From Fonsecaea monophora (lineage: Eukaryota > Ascomycota > Eurotiomycetes > Chaetothyriales > Herpotrichiellaceae): a stretch of DNA of 64,000 nucleotides. Positions 41,152 through 53,280 of the stretch are shown here, piece after piece. The stretch covers positions 37,259-101,258 of the forward strand of contig NW_019174045.1 in the NCBI RefSeq assembly GCF_001642475.1, read 5' to 3'. The notes under the pieces were generated by a model. That model did not search any database, was not told the DNA's origin, and saw only the letters and a list, made by a program, of their open reading frames with translations. The translations under genes were made by a program, and so were the position numbers. How positions within the stretch are numbered: the stretch's first letter is position 1; each line of letters opens with the position of its first letter.

Positions 41152-42863
41152 ATGGGTGCTCCATCGACCTTGATTTTCCTGGTCCTGGCGGCCATCTGTG
41201 CCACGATCAACGCAATTCCCACCATCTCAGTGGTCGGTTCAAAGTTCTTCACAAGCGATGGCGACCAATTTTTCGTCAAAGGTACGGGTCAAGTCGGCGG
41301 AAGGGCTGTTGTTGATCCTGGCTGACTGAGGCGCTTCTCGTAGGTGTTGCGTACCAGCTGGTCGAAGACGACCCTCTCGTCAACACCACCCAATGTCAAC
41401 TGGATGCCACACTCATGCAGCAGCTAGGCGCAAATGCCATTCGTGTGTATCATGTGGACGCCTCGGCCGATCATGCCGGTTGTATGAACGCTTTTGCCGC
41501 TGCTGGGATTTACCTGTTTGTGGATATGGACAGCTTCAAAACATACATTCGATATGTAGGGCAGATAACAATAAACCAGGCCACTGCAAGAGACGGCGCA
41601 GCTGACACTCCCCCAGGAATCTGTCTCGTCGTGGACCGCGAACAAATCCGCTTCGTATAGAGCTGTTATGGACAACTTTCAACAATACGACAACACCGCT
41701 GGGTTTTTCGTGGGCAACGAGGTGCTCAATGTTTGTATGTGACACATCAGTCTCGATTGGGGCTCACGCACCCACTAATAAGCCAACAGTGGCCGATTCT
41801 GGCGCTGCGCCCTATCTTCTCTCCGCAGCTGCCGACCTCAAGAGTTACCGAGATGCCAAAGGCTACCGCAAGATTCCTATCGGCTACTCGGCAACTGATA
41901 CTGCCGTTCTTCGGCCTATGCTTCAGGACTACTTGGTGTGCCGTCCTAACGTGACTGAGCGCCTCGACTTCTACGCATTGAACAGCTACGAGTGGTGTGG
42001 ATCAACACCTGATTTCCAGACTTCGGGATACATTGGACTGCAGGCACTTGCCGAGGATTACCCAGTACCTATTTTCTTCTCCGAGGATGGCTGCAATACC
42101 GTACCGCCGCGCACATTCAACGATCAAGCTGCCATATTTGGACCGCAGATGGTTGACACCTGGTCTGGAGCCATCATCTACGAATGGATTCAAGAGATGA
42201 ACAATTATGGACTTGTGTCGTATGGTCCGCAGGTGGGACCAGACGTTAACCAAGGGTCAACCATAATACAAGGGTAGATATGATGGCTTACGAACGCACG
42301 AATTTTCCGAGGCCGATCGAGCTGACCGCGTTTACAGATTCACTCGCCAAGGGGTACCGACTCCTGTATCACCAGATTTCAGCAACCTTCAACAACAATG
42401 GAAGACCCTGAACCCTACAGGGGTGAAATCAGCCCAGTATGCGGCGACAGTCAAGACCACGCCACCACCTTGCCCAAGTTCGACCGCAGGAGGATGGACG
42501 GTGGACCCTGGCGCGCCTCTCCCCACGGTTGGAGTCGGTGCCGTCTCAGCAGGTATGCCAAACGGCGTGCCGAAGGGCAGCATTACAGTGGACCCTTCTG
42601 CCGCCAGGACCCCTTCTCCTTATACTTCGCTCTCTGTTTCTGCTCTTTCCACGTCGCTCGCATTTTCGACTTCGCAGACCGGTAGTACTTACAGCTCGAC
42701 AGTCACCCCATCGTCGATGACCAGCAGCACGGCATCAGCGGCCACCTCGCAAGGTGCTGCTGGCAGAACCGTTTACGGACCTCCCTCGTTCAAGGATGCT
42801 GGGCTGGTAGGTATGGTGCTTGCGTTGGCGTCTGTGGGCGCTGGGGTAATGGTGTGGCTGTGA
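41152..42863 (+). CDS. GPI-anchored 1,3-beta-glucanosyltransferase, GH72 (Gel/Gas family)
   Basis: Predicted 489-aa cell-wall enzyme that cuts beta-1,3-glucan and rejoins it to another chain. Five exons: 41152-41281, 41344-41555, 41617-41734, 41790-42273 and 42338-42863; introns of 55-64 bp. A signal peptide covers residues 1 to about 21. The catalytic acid/base Glu is in FFVGNEV (about E149) and the nucleophile in FFSEDGCN (about E252). Other GH72 motifs are GANAIRVYHVD, NSYEWCG and YEWIQEMNNYGLV. The usual SEYGCN is SEDGCN here. No CBM43 (X8) Cys-rich module follows. A Ser/Thr-rich stalk and a hydrophobic tail (LVGMVLALASVGAGVMVWL) mark a GPI signal. The donor of intron 3 (GTATGT at 41735) was chosen by phase. 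Confidence 0.9.
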
Positions 42864-44665
42864 AAACACCAGATGATAACTCTCAGGTACCTCTCGGAGA
42901 TGGATGTGGTTGATCTTACGATTCACGAAAAGGATAACAGCGAGTTTCGATTCGGGAAGATTGCAGCAACACGATCAAAGTATTGGGTGAAAGTGAAAAG
43001 GTAGACGATACACAAAGTATGATACGTGACTGCAGCGAGGAAACAAAAATAGATTTAATGGTAATCCCAAGAATGAATGATGGGCCCACTTACACGTCTA
43101 GTGTTCACCGACTGGTGTGTTGATTACTTTACAATAATAATTGCTGGTGTGCAGTTCGCGTTCCGATTCATGCTGGATGCTAGCTAGTTGATGGGCCACC
43201 TCGATCTGCCTAAGCGAGCCCGCCTACGGCATCGGCTGATGCCCGGGACGCCGTCCCCTTGGGGGTAAGAGTAATTCCCATTTGGGAAAGATCTGGGTTT
43301 GAAGAAAGATGATGAGTTAAGCTGCAACACGGCAAGATTCCCACATATGGTCAGGCAAGCGGGAGCATCTTTTGAGGACAAGGAACGACAAGGGGTCCTG
43401 GTGGAAGGTGTACTGATATACAGGACTCATGTCTACGCGTACCTAGCATAGAATAATACGTGGTACTTGGCTGGTGTCATCCGATAGAAGGGGTCACCAA
43501 GGGTGATTTCCCTCATTCACGGTTCCACGGCCTTATCTTTTTGGCCACACGAGCACTCCACGGCGTATCCCGGTAAGATGTATTTTGACCGACACTTCGG
43601 CCGAAGAATACGGGGGAAGCAGGCAGATCTGGAGAGTGGTATAAGTAAGGACAGATACAGACTTGCAGCTGACATGTATCTGATGGCATACAGAAGGACT
43701 ATATTAACCTCTAAGGCAAGGCAAGTAGAGAAGGGGAGATAAAAAAACGTCGGAAAAAGAGTTGTTCGGGCCTCATAAGTCCGGAAAATCATCCATGATC
43801 CACTCTTATCCCACCTGCTGTTTTAGCTTACAAGTGGCTTGGCACCCACACACATTGGCCTTTTGGTGACTCGAAGCTTCCTTCTATCTACATAGTATCT
43901 AGCCTAACCTCGTAGTGTGATTGGACCAACCTTTCCCTGACCTCACCGAGAAATTTCGATCTTTTTTTCTCCAATGCCCTGCCCAACGTGACGACATTAT
44001 TGTCCAAACCATTTGATTGAACCATCAAATCCATGCCGTCAAAGGGGAAGAAAGGGGTCTTGTTGATGGTGACATTGCCCCCCCTCAATCATTGCTTACC
44101 CAGCTGCATGGAGCAGTCACAACAATCCGTGTGGTTCGGACGAAGAATCCACGTCAATGACCCATCCATACACAGGTCGTATTCCTTTCCCCTTCCTTTT
44201 TCTTTTCCTGCTCCCAACATGCTCAAGGCTTATAAATCCATCCTCCTCCACGTGCTTCGCGGTTACTTGTTGAGCTCCGTAATGTCCGGCCCTCAACTTG
44301 CCATTGGTGTGGATTAATTCTCTAGATACAGTGTGCCTCTGTGAAACCTAGCGGTGTAGGGCCGACTGTCGCCGTGTATCTCCATTCGTTCGCTTCCACT
44401 CTGTTCCTCTCACTCTACTTCAATATCTTCGTCACCTAACTCCCCCCTTCCAAGCCTTTTCACGACCGTCGTTCTCTTTATCTTTGCGGTTCAAAGCCTT
44501 GTTTCAAAACAATTTCCGGTCCGTCGGTCCGACCTACCGGACCACTTACAAAGCATTTGACCTGAGAGTTAATTGACCTTTGACGAGGGACAAGGGTCAT
44601 CTGCATATTAACCTACTCACAAAGGACTTCACCTCCCACAGATCTCAAGAAGACAACGAGGCAAG
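42864..44665. other. Intergenic and promoter of the PDR transporter gene
   Basis: About 1.8 kb without a gene. From about 44170 the plus strand is pyrimidine-rich and probably transcribed leader. A CGG/CCG palindrome cluster lies at 44517-44543. Short open frames carry no motif. Confidence 0.45.
44517..44543. promoter_or_regulatory. Candidate zinc-cluster (CGG/CCG) site upstream of PDR transporter
   Basis: GGTCCG (44518-44523) and CGGACC (44538-44543) are inverted copies around a central TCGG-T-CCGA (44524-44532), also an inverted repeat. Zn2Cys6 regulators, including those that control PDR transporters, bind CGG/CCG inverted triplets. It lies about 125-150 bp upstream of the ATG. Function is inferred from sequence form only. 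Confidence 0.35.
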
Positions 44666-47600
44666 ATGTTCAACCAGCACAGTGGAGAAATGTTCCGTAG
44701 GCGGTACGGCCACGACGGTGAGTTCTCCTTGATCCAAGGCGTCAACATTTGTCAGAGCGCTAACTTGCACAGAACCTCTCGCAAACTTGCACAATGTCGC
44801 CTTACCCGGGGAGCTCTCGCAGGATACAAGCGCAGTGCCTTCGCCGCATGGGTCCGGCGAGCCTTCGAGAAGTCAGAGCCAGGAGCGCGAGGGGACATGG
44901 GGTGAACGCGATATCGGAGGCCCTGTCAGCCGAGAAGAGGCTATGGCCCAGTTTGAGGAGATCCGGAGGGAGATCTCCAGACTTAGCCTGCAACGTACCG
45001 CAACCCGTGATTCCGGTGCCGAAAAAGCGAGGACTTGGCTCTCCAGAGCTCGATCTCGACCGTCGATGGCTCGGACCCGCACAATCGCTTCAAGAGCCAG
45101 CAGTGAGGCCACCGATGCGACCTGGGACAAGGAGGCAGGCCCGGAACCGGTCGAGGAGGATGACCTGGATCTGGGCGCTTTCCTCAAGGATGGTCATTTC
45201 GAGAAACGCACCGAGGCAGGGGAGTCGGCCAAGAAGGTGGGAGTAGTGTTCAAGAACCTGACCGTCAAGGGAGTGGGCGCTCAAGCAACCTTCACAAAAA
45301 CCCTGCCAGAGGCAATCGTGGGCACCTTTGGACCTGACCTCTACCGTCTCGTGACCAGATTTGTCCCTGCTTTGAAATTCGGCAAGCCACCTCTGACCAG
45401 AGATTTGATCCACAATTTCACTGGCAGTGTCCGCGATGGCGAGATGATGCTGGTGCTCGGTCGTCCAGGGTCAGGCTGTTCCACATTTCTCAAGGTCATT
45501 GCCAACCAAAGGGAAACCTTCGCTGGTGTTGAAGGCCTGGTCACCTACGGGGGCATCTCGGCCGAAGAACAAAAGAGAAGCTACCGCGGCGAAGTCAACT
45601 ACAATCCCGAAGACGATCAGCACCTCCCTACTTTGACCGTGTGGCAGACTTTGAAGTTTGCGTTAATGAACAAGACCAAGAAACAGGATGCGAACACCAT
45701 CCCCATCATCATCGACGCGCTCTTGAAGATGTTTGGCATCTCCCACACAAGAGACACTTTAGTGGGAAACGAGTACATACGAGGTGTCTCCGGGGGTGAA
45801 CGAAAACGAGTTGGTATCGCGGAGACCCTGGCAACAAAGTCAACGGTGGTCTGTTGGGACAATTCGACGCGTGGTTTGGATGCCTCCACCGCTTTGGATT
45901 ATGCAAAGTCGCTCCGCGTCATGACTGACATTTCGAATCGAACGACCTTTGTCACTCTCTACCAGGCAGGTGAGGGCATCTATGAGCTCATGGACAAGGT
46001 CTTGGTCATCGAACAAGGCCGCATGATCTACCAAGGTCCGGCGAAGCAAGCACGCCAGTATTTCATTGACCTGGGATTCCATTGCCCCGATCGACAAACC
46101 ACAGCAGACTTCCTGACTTCAGTGGGCGACCCTAACGAGCGGCAATTCCGAAGTGGCATGGAAGCTTCGACACCTAAAACTGCACAAGAGTTGGAGGCGG
46201 CGTATCTCAAATCGGACATTTACAGAGCGGTGCTCGCCGATGTCGAAAGCTACGAAAAGGAAATCAAGGCTTCCAATTGCTCCGATACCAGACAATTCCA
46301 GGCAGCCGTTCAGGAACAAAAGAGCAACAGTAAACTCATCTCACCCCGGTCCAGCTACACCGTCTCCTTTTGGCGGCAAGTTATGGCTTGTACACTGCGC
46401 GAGTTCTGGCTTTTCTGGGGTGACAAGTCGACGCTGTACACCAAGGCCTTCATTATCATTTCAAACGCTCTGATCGTCGGGTCCTTATTCTATGGAGAAA
46501 GCCTCGACACCAGCGGCGCATTTTCTCGAGGTGGCGCTCTTTTCTTTTCCATTCTGTTCCTTGGCTGGTTACAACTGACAGAGTTGGTGAGGGCGGTCAG
46601 CGGCCGTGTCGTGATCGAACGACATCGCGACTATGCGTTCTATCGGCCTAGCGCTGTGGTTATCGCTAGAGTCGTTCTCGACCTGCCGGTCGTCGCGGTC
46701 CAGGCGGTCGTCTTCACGGTAGTGCTCTACTTTATGGCTAATCTCGATGTCGATGCGGGCAAGTTCTTCATCACTCTCCTTTTCGTGTACATCAGTACGA
46801 TTTGCATTACGGCACTCTATCGGATGTTTGCAGCCTTGAGTCCTACCATTGACGATGCGGTTAGATTTTCCGGCCTCGCACTCAATCTCTTGGTCATCTT
46901 CGTCGGCTATACGATTCCAAAGACCATTTTGACCGGCGATGTGATCTGGTTTGGTTGGTTGTTCTACATCAATCCGGTTGCATATTCGTACGAGGCAGTA
47001 TTGACGAACGAGTTCCACGGTCGTTTGATGGAATGCTCTCCTTCCAACTTGGTGCCCCGTGGACCCAACGCACAACCGGGCTATCAAGGATGTTCTCTTT
47101 CCGGAGCGACTCTAGGCAGCAGCAGCGTCAGTGGCGATGCTTACTTTGAGAATACCTTTGGCTATTCGCGCTCACATCTCTGGCGGAACTTCGGAGTGGT
47201 CATCGCCTTTACGGTCCTTTATATATTGATCACAGCCTTCGCTTCTGAAATCTTCTCATTTGTTGGAGGGGGAGGTGGTGCTTTGATCTTCAAGAAAACC
47301 CGCAAAGCAAAGAGGATGGTCGGCAAAGAGACCAAACATATGGATGAAGAAAAGGCTGTGACACCTGCGGACCCGGGCTCGAGCGGCACCTCGGAAATGA
47401 TGAAGGAGGAGCCGGGCGCCATGGTAGATAGCATCGCCAAAAGTAAGAGTGTATTCACGTGGGAGAATGTCCAGTACGAAGTTCCATATCAAGGTGGCAC
47501 GAGAAAATTGCTCAACGGGGTCAACGGATACGTCAAACCCGGAATTATGATTGCGCTCATGGGTGCGTCGGGGGCCGGCAAGACAACTTTGCTCAATACC

Positions 47601-49412
47601 CTCTCGCAGCGGCAGACCACGGGCACTGTTTCAGGGGATATGCTTGTCGACGGACGTCCTCTTGGGATCGAGTTTCAGCGGGGGACCGGCTTCTGCGAAC
47701 AGATGGACTTGCACGATGAAGCTGCCACCATTCGTGAAGCTCTCGAGTTCTCGGCGATATTGAGGCAAGATCAGCATGTGCCCAAGCAGGAGAAGCTCGA
47801 CTATGTCAATAAGATCATCGAATTACTGGAACTCCACGACATCGAGGACGCCATCATCGGCTCTCTGGGTGTCGAACAGCGCAAGAGATTGACCATTGGG
47901 GTGGAACTGGCTGCGAAGCCGGAGTTGCTGCTGTTTCTCGATGAGCCGACCAGCGGGCTGGATTCTCAATCTGCCTTTTCGATTGTCCGCTTCCTGAAGA
48001 AACTCTCCCAGGCGGGTCAAGCCATCATCTGCACCATTCACCAACCTTCTTCGATGCTGATCCAGCAATTTGATATGGTCTTGGCCCTGAACCCGGGCGG
48101 CAACCCGTTTTACTTTGGTCCCATTGGGGAGAATGGAGCGGCTGTGATTGAGTATTTCGCCAAACGAGGTACCCAATGCCCACCAAACAAGAATGTGGCC
48201 GAGTTCATTCTCGAGACGGCTGCGAAAGGAGGCAAGAGAAGAGCAGATGGAAAGCGGGTCAACTGGAACAAAGAATGGCTTGAGTCAGAAGAGAACGCCG
48301 CCATGCTCAAGGAGATTCAACGCCTGAAGGAAGAACGGTCCAAGGAGCCGCCGAAGGAGGTCAAGGAGCAGCTCGCTTTTGCAGCTCCCATACCACTCCA
48401 GACCTACGAGCTTACGAAGCGTACCTTCCGCTCTTACTGGCGGGACCCGTCATATTTGTATGCGAAGCTCTTCACCAGCGTCCTCATCGGCATCTTCAAC
48501 GGCTTCACCTTCTACGACCTTGACGACTCAGTTGCGTCGCTGCAGGAACGGTTCTTCACTTCTTTCCTGATCATCGTCATTCCTCCCACCATCGTCAACG
48601 GTGTCGTTCCCAAGTTCTATCAAAGCCGCGCGTTGTGGGAAGCGCGTGAATATCCATCTCGCATTTACGGATGGTTCGCATTCTGCACGGCACAGGTCGT
48701 CGCCGAAGTCCCCACGGCCATCATCAGCGCTGTCATCTACTGGCTGCTGTGGTACTATCCGACGGGCCTGCCACGCGACAGCGAGACGGCGGGGTACATG
48801 TTCCTGATGACCATGCTGTTCTACTTCTTCATGTCGTCTTGGGGCCAGTGGATCTGTGCGTTTGCCCCTTCGTTTACGGTGATTTCGAACACGCTGCCGT
48901 TCTTTTTCGTCATGGTCTCCATCTTTAACGGGATCGTGAGGCCTTACAGCCAGCTGCCCGTGTTCTGGCGGTACTGGATGTACTACGTGAACCCGGCCAC
49001 GTGGTGGCTGCGTGGCGTGCTGGCGGCGACATTGAAAGACGTGACAGTCCGCTGTGCGCCGGGTGAATCGACGCTCTACAACGCCCCACCTGGCCAGACC
49101 TGCCAGTCGTACACGCAACCGTTCATTGACTCGTCAGGTTTGGGTTATGTGAGCACTCTCGCGAACGGAACGTGCGCATACTGTCCATACGCGACGGGGA
49201 GGGAGTATCTCGCCACGCTGAACACCAAGCCGAACGAGCAGTGGCGTGACTTTGGCATCTTCCTGGTCTTTGTGTGCTCAAACTGGCTGCTCGTCTACTT
49301 CTTCATCTATACCGTGAGGGTGAAGAAATGGAGCTTCGGGATGCGCTATGTCTTTGGTATGGTTGAGAAGGTGATGGAGGTGACGAAGGGTTTGGCGAAG
49401 AGGAACAAGTAA
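44666..49412 (+). CDS. Pleiotropic drug resistance (PDR/ABCG) full-size ABC transporter
   Basis: Predicted 1563-aa plasma-membrane efflux pump with (NBD-TMD)x2 order. Exons 44666-44717 and 44773-49412; the 55-bp intron follows a 52-nt first exon. NBD1 has the degenerate fungal PDR Walker A GRPGSGCST (247-255), signature VSGGERKR and Walker B CWDNSTRGLDAS. NBD2 has a canonical Walker A GASGAGKTT (948-956), a degenerate signature LGVEQRKRLTIG and Walker B LFLDEPTSGLDSQ. This pairing of one canonical and one degenerate composite ATP site is a PDR hallmark. Each half has six predicted helices, with a Cys-containing final extracellular loop (CQSYTQPFID, GTCAYCPYATG). Substrates are unknown. Two SDR genes follow on the opposite strand. 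Confidence 0.95.
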
Positions 49413-49877
49413 AAGCGAGCCATGGCACATTGCTCTAGAGCGATGTGGCATAGTGTTTTGTGACGACGGGCAAATCAATATCTGGTGAGAAGGAGAAGAA
49501 TGGCCAGGAAGTGACGAGCCCTTCGAAGACGTGTGGTCTGGTTGAGTGCCAACAGGAAGCAACTGGCCGTGCAAGAATGATCTCGGACGAGTGGATGGAG
49601 TGGACGGAGTGGAGAGGTAGTATAGAGAGAAGAAAGTAAGTAAAAAAAAATCCAAAAATGGAAAATGGTGCGAGATGAAAGTCACACTATAGATCTAGTC
49701 CTGTAGCATCTGAATCCCTGGATGGTGAAGAGGAGGTTCCGCTAGAAAGCATTCGATCCTCGATCCTCCAAAATTCAAACGGAGAGAGCAAAGCAAAGGT
49801 GCAGTCAACACCAGTCATTCCACACTCACAGGGCCCAGAACCAACCAAGTACACATGTAGGAGTCAAAGAAAGTTCA
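49413..49877. other. Convergent intergenic region
   Basis: 465 bp between the convergent PDR and SDR genes. It presumably holds both terminators; nothing else is seen. Confidence 0.5.
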
Positions 49878-50894
49878 CTACTGATCATCCTCGACGCCCA
49901 CGATTTGACAACTAACCTCCCACAACCTCTTTGCGTCGTCGACGTCATAGCACCAGGGCGCATACCCCGGAGCCCAGAGGACATCGGTCGCGCCCTCCGG
50001 GAAGGGCGGACTTACTGCGCAGTCGTCGAGGAACTTGCCCCCGGTACCCTCGAGTTCCTTGTCGACGGCGGCGAGGACCGTGGTGGCCGCGCCCTGCGCG
50101 ACGGATTTGAGGCAGCGCTGCACTTCGGGGATGGCGACGATGGCGGACACGTCCATGTGCGAGGCGAGGCCCGTTTCGATGATCCCGCCCGGGTGCAGGG
50201 ACCAGGAGTGGATCCCTCGAGTGTTGTAGCGCCGCTCGATCTCGTTGGACATGTAGATGTTGGCCGTCTTGGATTGTCCGTACGCCTTGTAAGGGGTGTA
50301 CACGCCGGGGCCCGACAGGGTGAGGTCGTCAAAGACGATGCGCGACTGGCGATGGCCGATGGACGAGACGTTGACGACCCGCGACTGGAATGCCGGGGAC
50401 GACGCCGCGAGCAGCGCGGGCTTCAGGAGTTGGAACAGCAGGAAATGGCCGAGGTGGTTGGTCTGGAACTGCACTTCGTGGCCATCACGCGTGAGTTGCC
50501 GCTCTGGCACGGCCATGACCCCGGCGTTGTTGACCAGCACGTTCAACTTGGTTTCGCGCGCGAGGAACTCTGCCGCACAGCGACGCACGCTCGCAAAGTC
50601 CGCCGTGTCCAGCAAGAGCAGCTCGACCCGACCGCTTTGCAGCAAGTCGTCGCCCAGCGCCGCGCGCGCCTTGTCCAGGTTCCGCGCCGTCGCGTACACC
50701 TTGGCCCCGGTGGCCGCGAGCGCCCGCACCGTCTCGACCCCGATCCCGGCCGACGTCCCCGTCACCAGCATGACCTTGTCGCTCAGCGCGTTTTCCAGCC
50801 GGTTGTCCGCGATGATTTGGAGGGCTATTGGGCGTGAGTCGCCCGGCCCGGCAAGCTTGGATGGGACGTGCGCTTCGGCGTAGCGGGTTGTCAT
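49878..50894 (-). CDS. Short-chain dehydrogenase/reductase, retinol-dehydrogenase/WWOX-like
   Basis: Predicted 338-aa single-exon classical SDR. NAD(P) motif TGTSAGIG (45-52), structural NNAG (122-125), Ser in VVNVSSIG (about 177-178) and the catalytic pair Y205/K209 in AYGQSKT are all present, so it should be active. The ending HPGGI after the catalytic helix and the overall order fit the retinol dehydrogenase 11-14/WWOX-like fungal group. The arginine after the second strand (YATARN) suggests NADP(H). ATG 50894 is the first in frame. The substrate is unknown. It lies next to a second SDR and converges with the PDR pump. Confidence 0.88.
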   Translation of the reverse strand: MTTRYAEAHVPSKLAGPGDSRPIALQIIADNRLENALSDKVMLVTGTSAGIGVETVRALAATGAKVYATARNLDKARAALGDDLLQSGRVELLLLDTADFASVRRCAAEFLARETKLNVLVNNAGVMAVPERQLTRDGHEVQFQTNHLGHFLLFQLLKPALLAASSPAFQSRVVNVSSIGHRQSRIVFDDLTLSGPGVYTPYKAYGQSKTANIYMSNEIERRYNTRGIHSWSLHPGGIIETGLASHMDVSAIVAIPEVQRCLKSVAQGAATTVLAAVDKELEGTGGKFLDDCAVSPPFPEGATDVLWAPGYAPWCYDVDDAKRLWEVSCQIVGVEDDQ

Positions 50895-51866
50895 TTTCTT
50901 TTTTTCGTAGTCGGGGTTCTCTCTCAAGATGAGATGATCGTGTGTTGTTTAAACCAAGAAATAAGGATGAATGAATGGAAAAAGGGGCGGCTGTGATCCT
51001 TTCCGGATAGGGGGAGGGGAGGTTTGGCTTCAATGGAAGGGAAAAAAAAAGCGTAGTGTTGCGATAGATATCTGAGATGTCTTGAGGCGTCTGTGCTGTA
51101 TGTATGTATTGTTCCCCGTGTATTGTTATACTTGACCAAAGGTTCACCACCCACACAGATCCAAGGTCTTGACAAGATCAGGTCTTCCATGCCCTCTTTT
51201 TATATCCCAAAAAGACCAAAACAAACCTTTCCACGGCGCCGCTCACTGGATCCTATCTTCTCTCCAGTAAACGTTTATGCATGCTCGCCTTGCTGCAAGA
51301 TCGAGGAGATACCTGTTCGTTATTTCCTCCCTCCTTGTTCGAAATTTAATGCATCTGGCACTCTTGGGGAAAACTTACCTAAACACCGAGTTTATGCATC
51401 GAGCTTGCCTTACCTTGGCTGTTTTGCGCCACGGAGCGTGGCCTCGTTGTTGGGGTTGTTATATTGACCAGGCCGGAGGAGGATAGTTTGTGTCCAATCA
51501 GAATAGAAGTGGACAGATTCGTCACTACTGTTCGGGCGAAATGGTGCGGTTGTACGTTGAAGCTGGATTATGAGGCTCGTTCCAGCTCCCCAGATGCAGG
51601 GATGGATGTAGGTTGCTTACGGGGTCGGAGAAAACAAATCCTCGGCGGACAAAGGCACGGCGATGGACGGACCAAGATTCGGAATTCGGTCTTTCTCTCA
51701 TGTTCATTTATGCACGTAGAGCTCAACCCGTCTTTGTTTTCTGTTGTATATACGTCCATGATGCCCACGAAGCCATGGTATCAGAAGATGGTTGGAATTT
51801 GCGATTTGGGCCTCTTCTGCCAGCCAACTCTATACTAGGGCAGGACAGGAACCTCTATAGAGTCCG
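50895..51866. other. Intergenic between two SDR genes
   Basis: About 970 bp with the promoter of the downstream SDR and the 3' end of the upstream one (both minus strand). Open frames here are short and without motifs. Confidence 0.4.
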
Positions 51867-52739
51867 TCACTCCCAGCTGATGACCCTCTTTTCCGACCAG
51901 AATTGCCCGTTGGCACCTTTAATGTCTCCAATGGCCAACAAGACGGGCGTCTGCGCTCCTTGGTCGGGCGTCTTGACTCCCCTTCCTTTGGTCATGTCCG
52001 TGTTGACGTAGCCTGGGCAACAGCTGTTGATCAGGACTTTGCTACCCTTTTGCGCAGTCTGCCTCGCAATCGCCACTGTCATTCCTATCACGCCAGCTTT
52101 CGAGACACCGTACGCAGATTCGGGCCAATTCTTCTGGTAAGTCCCGTTCGACACCGCCGTCGAGAACTCTTCCATGAGTTGGGTGATCTCTTCGGGTGTC
52201 TTTGCGTGCAAGAATCGAGATCGAATGGACCTCGAGTACCTGGAGTCCAGTGAGCCTGCCGTGCTGGCCACATTGACCAGTCTGCCGCCATCCTTGATAT
52301 GTGGTAGCAGTTTCTGCGTGACATCCAACGTCCCATAATAGTTGCAGTGCAGAGTCTTCCGGACCACGTTTTCGTCGAATCCATCCATCGCGATGGCGGC
52401 GTTGTTGATCAAGAAATCTATGCCTTCGGGGTGTTCTTGCGTGATCTTGCCTGCAAACTCCTCGATGCTCTGCTTGCTGTCGATGTCCAGTTGGAGAAAC
52501 TTCACATCCGTGAGCCCTCCATGAGATCTCAAAGCTTTTGCGTGTTCTAGTTGGGGATCTGCCTTGATAGACTCCAGAGCCGCCTTCCCCTTGTCTTCGT
52601 TCCGCGCAGTTAGGTAGATGAGTAAGGGGCCGCTGTTCAGTGGAGAGTGCGGATACTGGAGTGCGAGCTGGCGGATAATGGCAAGTCCGATCCCTTTGTT
52701 GGATCCTGTACAGGCACCCACACGTGCATAGGCTGTCAT
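51867..52739 (-). CDS. Carbonyl reductase-like SDR
   Basis: Predicted 290-aa SDR resembling monomeric carbonyl reductase (CBR1): TGSNKGIG (11-18), long first helix with IIRQLALQYP, NNAA (112-115), Ser in NVASTAG (about 159), a lengthened loop before the catalytic Y210/K214 pair (AYGVSKAG), and CCPGYVNTDM, the CBR1 signature for the cofactor-loop end. Expected reaction: NADPH-dependent reduction of ketones or quinones in the cytosol. An in-frame ATG at 52814 would add 25 mostly hydrophobic residues (YFILFVLFYP). I prefer the ATG at 52739 because the Rossmann fold starts within 10 residues of it. Confidence 0.88.
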   Translation of the reverse strand: MTAYARVGACTGSNKGIGLAIIRQLALQYPHSPLNSGPLLIYLTARNEDKGKAALESIKADPQLEHAKALRSHGGLTDVKFLQLDIDSKQSIEEFAGKITQEHPEGIDFLINNAAIAMDGFDENVVRKTLHCNYYGTLDVTQKLLPHIKDGGRLVNVASTAGSLDSRYSRSIRSRFLHAKTPEEITQLMEEFSTAVSNGTYQKNWPESAYGVSKAGVIGMTVAIARQTAQKGSKVLINSCCPGYVNTDMTKGRGVKTPDQGAQTPVLLAIGDIKGANGQFWSEKRVISWE

Positions 52740-53280
52740 TTTGATAGTTACTGGGTAGAAAAGCACAAAGAGGATGAAGTACCTGGATAAAGCCACCGCA
52801 TGACTAAAGTACATTAAATCGAGGGCTCACCTTATCCGGAGTTAGCGGGCAGTGCAGGGGATGCGTGTCATAGATCCGCCTGATGCTCCGATAAGGCCCT
52901 GCACAGAGCAGCTACAAGACATTGTACTGGTTGGGAAGTACATTGTTGCAAGATTGTATACAATGCTTCAGAACTTGATAGAGCTTACACTGACAGCCCC
53001 AGAGGCGACAGTTGACAGAGAAAACAGAGCTAGACTTTGACGGGCAGATGGAGAGACTGATTTGCATTGCAGGGGCATCCATTGGTGGGCGATTCTCGTA
53101 GCCGAGAGTTTTTGCAGTGGTTGAACCCTAGGGCCGAGGCCAACCGCTGTCGATAGTGACGTCTTTCGCACCGAGAAGTTCAATCGCCGAAGCATTTCCA
53201 TCCAAACCTATCGCCTCAGGTCAAAAACCACCGTCGTCCCCAGCTTCGCACCCAGATCTTACAGACCACCAGACCTCGCA
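52740..53280. promoter_or_regulatory. Bidirectional promoter between carbonyl reductase-like SDR (-) and ETF-QO (+)
   Basis: About 540 bp between divergently transcribed genes. No gene or specific site is recognised. Confidence 0.5.

Noticed and set aside
49905..50837. Open frame of 310 codons on the plus strand
   Set aside because: Antisense to a well-supported SDR; Arg/Gly-rich shadow caused by GC-rich third codon positions.
51464..52011. Overlapping plus-strand frames near the SDR 3' end
   Set aside because: No motif; partly antisense to the carbonyl reductase-like gene.
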